From contig CAINBI010000151.1 in assembly GCA_903846555.1 (NCBI GenBank), positions 1-38,694 on the forward strand: a DNA stretch of 38,694 nt, read 5' to 3'. Of this stretch, positions 35,716 through 38,694 are shown piece by piece. The translations under genes and the position numbers were made by a program. The notes beneath the pieces were generated by a model. The model saw only the letters and a program-made list of their open reading frames with translations. It searched no databases and was not told where the DNA came from. Source of the DNA: an uncultured Pseudomonadota bacterium (GTDB lineage: Bacteria > Pseudomonadota > Gammaproteobacteria > Burkholderiales > Methylophilaceae). Numbering within the stretch: the first letter of the stretch is position 1; every line of letters begins with the position of its first letter.

Positions 35716-36342
35716 ATGCATCCATTTGTAAAGATACTCTGTTTCATCACACTGTTATTACTCATTAATTTTTTAAGTAATCAAATGTTATGGTTGCTTT
35801 GTATCTTAGTCAGCGCCCTTGCTGCAAATCTACAATTCTATAAATTCATACAAGTCGTTAAGCGCATGCGATGGTTTTTTATTTCTATTTTCATCATTTA
35901 TGCATTCGGCACACCTGGCGAGTATGTTCGATTTTTTTCTAGTCAATATGCACCAACCATTGAAGGATGTGTTTTGGGTTTACTACAAATTACAAAATTG
36001 TTAATAGCATTGGCTGGCCTAAGTATATTATTCGCCCGTAGCTCAAAAGAGCATTTGATGGTTGGTTTACATCTGATGCTTTCACCACTAAAGTTTTTTG
36101 GGTTTAATATAGAGCGTTTTACAGCAAGATTATTATTAACGCTTGATTATGTTGAGGAGCTTGCGGTTAAAGGGAAATTCAGCTTTCATCACTTGGATGA
36201 GATACATGCAACTACAACGAGTTTGGATGTTAAGAAAGTCATTATTTTGCGAGTACAGCCTTTTAGTTTTACTGATAAATTGTTAATCGTAACTGTCATG
36301 TTTGGTGTGCTAGCATTGCTTACATTTAAGTGGCTAGCATGA
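35716..36342 (+). CDS. CbiQ/EcfT-like transmembrane protein
   Basis: A 208-residue membrane protein with about five hydrophobic helices (starts near residues 5, 25, 51, 84 and 187), related to the T component of energy-coupling-factor transporters. That component couples ATPase motion to a vitamin- or metal-binding S component. The region PLKFFGFNIERFTARLLLTLDYVEEL resembles the coupling part of the family, but a clear AxxARG motif is not seen. No ATPase or S component lies in the window, so it is an orphan here. The stop overlaps the truA ATG by four bases (ATGA), so the two are coupled. Confidence 0.7.
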   Translation: MHPFVKILCFITLLLLINFLSNQMLWLLCILVSALAANLQFYKFIQVVKRMRWFFISIFIIYAFGTPGEYVRFFSSQYAPTIEGCVLGLLQITKLLIALAGLSILFARSSKEHLMVGLHLMLSPLKFFGFNIERFTARLLLTLDYVEELAVKGKFSFHHLDEIHATTTSLDVKKVIILRVQPFSFTDKLLIVTVMFGVLALLTFKWLA

Positions 36343-37130
36343 GAATTGCATTAGGCTTATCTTATGACGGCGATGGTTTCTGTGGCTGGCAAAGTCAGCC
36401 TTCAGCATGCGGTGTTCAAGATGCGCTTGAGTTTGCGATTAGTCGTATTGCGCAGCATCAAGTGAGAGTGCACGCGGCTGGACGTACCGATACTGGCGTA
36501 CATGCTTTGAGTCAAATAGTACATTTTGATACAAAAAGTGTACGTCCAATTTCTGCCTGGGTGCGGGGTGTTAATGCACATTTGCCCAACACTGTGCGTG
36601 TGGAATGGGCGCATGAGGTGGATGGAGATTTTCATGCGCGGTTTTCAGCCTTTAGCAGAAGTTATCAATATTTGTTGTATAACGCCACTGTTGCATCCGC
36701 GTTAATGGCAACAAAAGCGGGTTGGTTTCATTTGCCGCTTGACTTTGCTGCCATGTCTGAAGCCACCAGTTACTTACTTGGCGAGCATGATTTTAGTGCA
36801 TTTAGAGCGTCAGAATGCCAAGCAAAAACCGCTATCAAAAACTTGCAAAAAGCGGATGTCACTAAGATGGGGCAATATTTTAGATTTGATTTCACTGCCA
36901 ATGCTTTTTTACAGCATCAGGTACGCAATATGATAGGTGCGCTTATTTATGTCGGGAAAGGTGCATTTCAGCCAGATTATATAAAAACACTATTAAATGA
37001 ACGCGACCGTACTTTATCTCCACCCACATTCTCTCCTTCAGGTTTATATTTGACTGGGGTTGGTTATGATGAAAAATGGGGCTTGCCGACTGCTAAATCA
37101 AGCGCCAAATCCATCAGTGTGCTCATTTAG
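36339..37130 (+). CDS. truA: tRNA pseudouridine(38-40) synthase
   Basis: A 263-residue enzyme that converts uridines 38-40 in the anticodon arm of tRNAs to pseudouridine. It has the start MRIALGLSYDGDGFCGWQSQ, the catalytic aspartate D51 in AAGRTDTGVHALSQ, the block ARFSAFSRSYQYLLYN, and HQVRNMIGALIYVGKG near the C-terminus. ATG 36339 overlaps the stop of the EcfT-like gene; GTG 36330 would only add three residues. Confidence 0.97.
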   Translation: MRIALGLSYDGDGFCGWQSQPSACGVQDALEFAISRIAQHQVRVHAAGRTDTGVHALSQIVHFDTKSVRPISAWVRGVNAHLPNTVRVEWAHEVDGDFHARFSAFSRSYQYLLYNATVASALMATKAGWFHLPLDFAAMSEATSYLLGEHDFSAFRASECQAKTAIKNLQKADVTKMGQYFRFDFTANAFLQHQVRNMIGALIYVGKGAFQPDYIKTLLNERDRTLSPPTFSPSGLYLTGVGYDEKWGLPTAKSSAKSISVLI

Positions 37131-37186
37131 GCGTTACAATAGCGATTGAAGTATTACTAAACATTTTAAGTTTTTGAGAGTTTCTT

Positions 37187-37801
37187 TTGAGAATTAGAGT
37201 CAAAGTTTGCGGCATCACACGTATAGAAGATGCTTTAGTTGCAGTTGAAAATGGTGCCGATGCTATTGGCTTGGTTTTTTATGCAGCAAGCCCGCGTAAC
37301 GTCACCATGAATCAAGCGCAACAAATAGCGAATCAAATACCAGCATTTGTCAGTGTGGTGGGTTTGTTTGTAAATGCTGAGGCTGGCTTTATTAACGATG
37401 TTATAGCTAACGTAAAATTAGATCTATTGCAGTTTCATGGCGATGAAACGCCTGAGGAGTGCGCTCAATATACGCTGCCTTTTATCAAGGCAATACGCGT
37501 TAAGGCTGATACAAATTTGGTACAATGCTCGAAAGATTTTTCTAGTGCGAAGGCCTTATTGCTTGACACTTACACTGAGGGGGTGGCTGGCGGAACAGGA
37601 CACGTTTTTGATTGGACGCTAATCCCCAAGCAGCTTGCTAAGCCACTAATACTTGCGGGTGGATTGACTGTCGATAATGTCGCGCAGGCAATTGCACAAG
37701 TAGGCCCTTATGCGGTAGATGTTAGTGGCGGCGTTGAGCTTTCAAAAGGTATTAAAGATGCAGCAAAAATCGCTGCTTTCATGGAACAAGTCTATCAGTA
37801 G
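37187..37801 (+). CDS. trpF: Phosphoribosylanthranilate isomerase
   Basis: A 204-residue TIM barrel that performs the Amadori rearrangement in tryptophan synthesis. The catalytic cysteine is C8 in [13 protein letters not shown]. Also seen are [27 protein letters not shown] and the catalytic aspartate region [19 protein letters not shown], with [10 protein letters not shown] and DVSGGVE forming the phosphate site. The start is TTG 37187 (GAGAG upstream); no ATG fits the conserved N-terminus. trpB follows after 56 bases. Confidence 0.95.
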   Translation: MRIRVKVCGITRIEDALVAVENGADAIGLVFYAASPRNVTMNQAQQIANQIPAFVSVVGLFVNAEAGFINDVIANVKLDLLQFHGDETPEECAQYTLPFIKAIRVKADTNLVQCSKDFSSAKALLLDTYTEGVAGGTGHVFDWTLIPKQLAKPLILAGGLTVDNVAQAIAQVGPYAVDVSGGVELSKGIKDAAKIAAFMEQVYQ

Positions 37802-37857
37802 TTGGTCTGGTTTAAACAAGCAATAAATTTGAATAAGTATGATGTGGAGAATTAAGA

Positions 37858-38694
37858 ATGCAGCTTTATGACATGCCAGATGCACGCGGACATTTTGGAC
37901 AATTCGGTGGTACTTTTGTTGCAGAGACATTAGTTGAGGCGCTAGATGAGTTGCGCATGATGTATGAGAAGTATCGATATGACCCAGTATTTTTGGCTGA
38001 ATATGCATACGATTTAAAACATTTTGTTGGTCGCCCTAGCCCTATTTATCATGCAAAGCGCTGGTCAGACAAAGTAGGTGGTGCGCAAATTTATTTGAAG
38101 CGAGAAGATCTAAACCACACTGGTGCACACAAAATTAACAACACCATCGGTCAAGCCTTACTAGCTAAACGCATGGGCAAGCCGCGAGTGATTGCAGAAA
38201 CTGGTGCAGGGCAACATGGCGTTGCCACGGCAACAATTGCAGCACGCATGGGGCTAGAGTGCGTGGTCTACATGGGTAGTGAAGATATTAAACGGCAAGC
38301 GCCCAACGTATTTAGAATGAAGTTGCTGGGTGCAACAGTGGTGCCTGTAGAAAGTGGCTCTAAAACACTAAAAGATGCACTTAACGAGGCGATGCGTGAT
38401 TGGGTAACCAATGTACACAACACTTTTTACATTATTGGTACTGTTGCAGGCCCGCATCCTTACCCAATGATGGTCAGGGATTTTCAAGCTATCATTGGCA
38501 TAGAATCCAAGCAGCAAATGCAAGAAATGGTGGGTCGCCAGCCTGATGCTATAGTTGCGTGTGTTGGTGGCGGCTCTAATGCGATGGGGATTTTTTATCC
38601 CTATATCGACGTACCTAATGTTCGCTTAATTGGCGTAGAAGCAGGTGGTTATGGTTTGGAAACGGGTATGCATGCAGCACCTTTGACCACTAAC
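37858..38694 (+). CDS. trpB: Tryptophan synthase beta chain, 3' end outside window
   Basis: 279 codons of a gene normally about 400 codons long; it runs off the window edge in frame. The enzyme joins indole and serine to tryptophan with pyridoxal phosphate. It shows [20 protein letters not shown], the PLP lysine K92 in [23 protein letters not shown], and the phosphate-binding loop [13 protein letters not shown] 37858 has GGAG upstream. The trpF-trpB order is standard; trpA would be expected next. Confidence 0.97.
   Translation, partial: MQLYDMPDARGHFGQFGGTFVAETLVEALDELRMMYEKYRYDPVFLAEYAYDLKHFVGRPSPIYHAKRWSDKVGGAQIYLKREDLNHTGAHKINNTIGQALLAKRMGKPRVIAETGAGQHGVATATIAARMGLECVVYMGSEDIKRQAPNVFRMKLLGATVVPVESGSKTLKDALNEAMRDWVTNVHNTFYIIGTVAGPHPYPMMVRDFQAIIGIESKQQMQEMVGRQPDAIVACVGGGSNAMGIFYPYIDVPNVRLIGVEAGGYGLETGMHAAPLTTN

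Overview
The window looks like chromosomal DNA of a betaproteobacterium, most probably of the Nitrosomonadales and perhaps Methylophilaceae. This is inferred from gene content, the fimV-truA-trpF-trpB gene order and moderate-to-low GC; no 16S or other marker is present. The right third is conserved core metabolism. The left and middle are accessory, with stress and respiration modules, insertion-sequence debris and many intergenic repeats.

Layout. 1-1600: a possible small membrane protein, repeat debris and a VapBC toxin-antitoxin pair with an operator-like palindrome. 1613-3097: malate:quinone oxidoreductase (mqo). 3475-11462: an ArsR-type regulator diverges from an RND efflux adaptor, RND pump, DUF2892 membrane protein and TolC-like channel. 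After a REP-type inverted repeat comes a sulfide:quinone oxidoreductase with all three catalytic cysteines. The shared promoter has a textbook -35/-10 pair overlapped by a palindrome. 11633-13450: YbeL-like zinc-ribbon protein, CbpA co-chaperone and CbpM modulator. 13726-16323: a P-type cation ATPase. 16324-17500: repeat-rich DNA ending in a 5' fragment of purB. 17500-18984: HD-GYP c-di-GMP phosphodiesterase. 19150-20457: IS4-family element whose transposase carries one in-frame stop. 20508-20846: BON lipoprotein. 21080-24746: an operon of cytochrome b561, SHP oxygen-binding cytochrome, diheme cytochrome DHC and a QseBC-like two-component system, preceded by a PmrA/QseB-type box. 24861-26500: a DUF3293 gene behind ten copies of a pentanucleotide, an IS21 remnant and a broken nucleotidyltransferase gene. 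26596-27426: ppnP and yajQ. 27678-38694: leuC, entericidin, leuD, leuB, asd, fimV, an EcfT-like membrane protein, truA, trpF and trpB (cut by the window edge).

The most interesting points are the ArsR/RND/DUF2892/TolC/SQR locus, which suggests coupled sulfide oxidation and efflux; a three-copy hairpin family with an invariant loop AATAGGGACG and compensating stem changes; the two-component site in front of the SHP-DHC operon; and the pentanucleotide tract that could switch or tune the DUF3293 gene. No rRNA, tRNA or CRISPR array was recognised.
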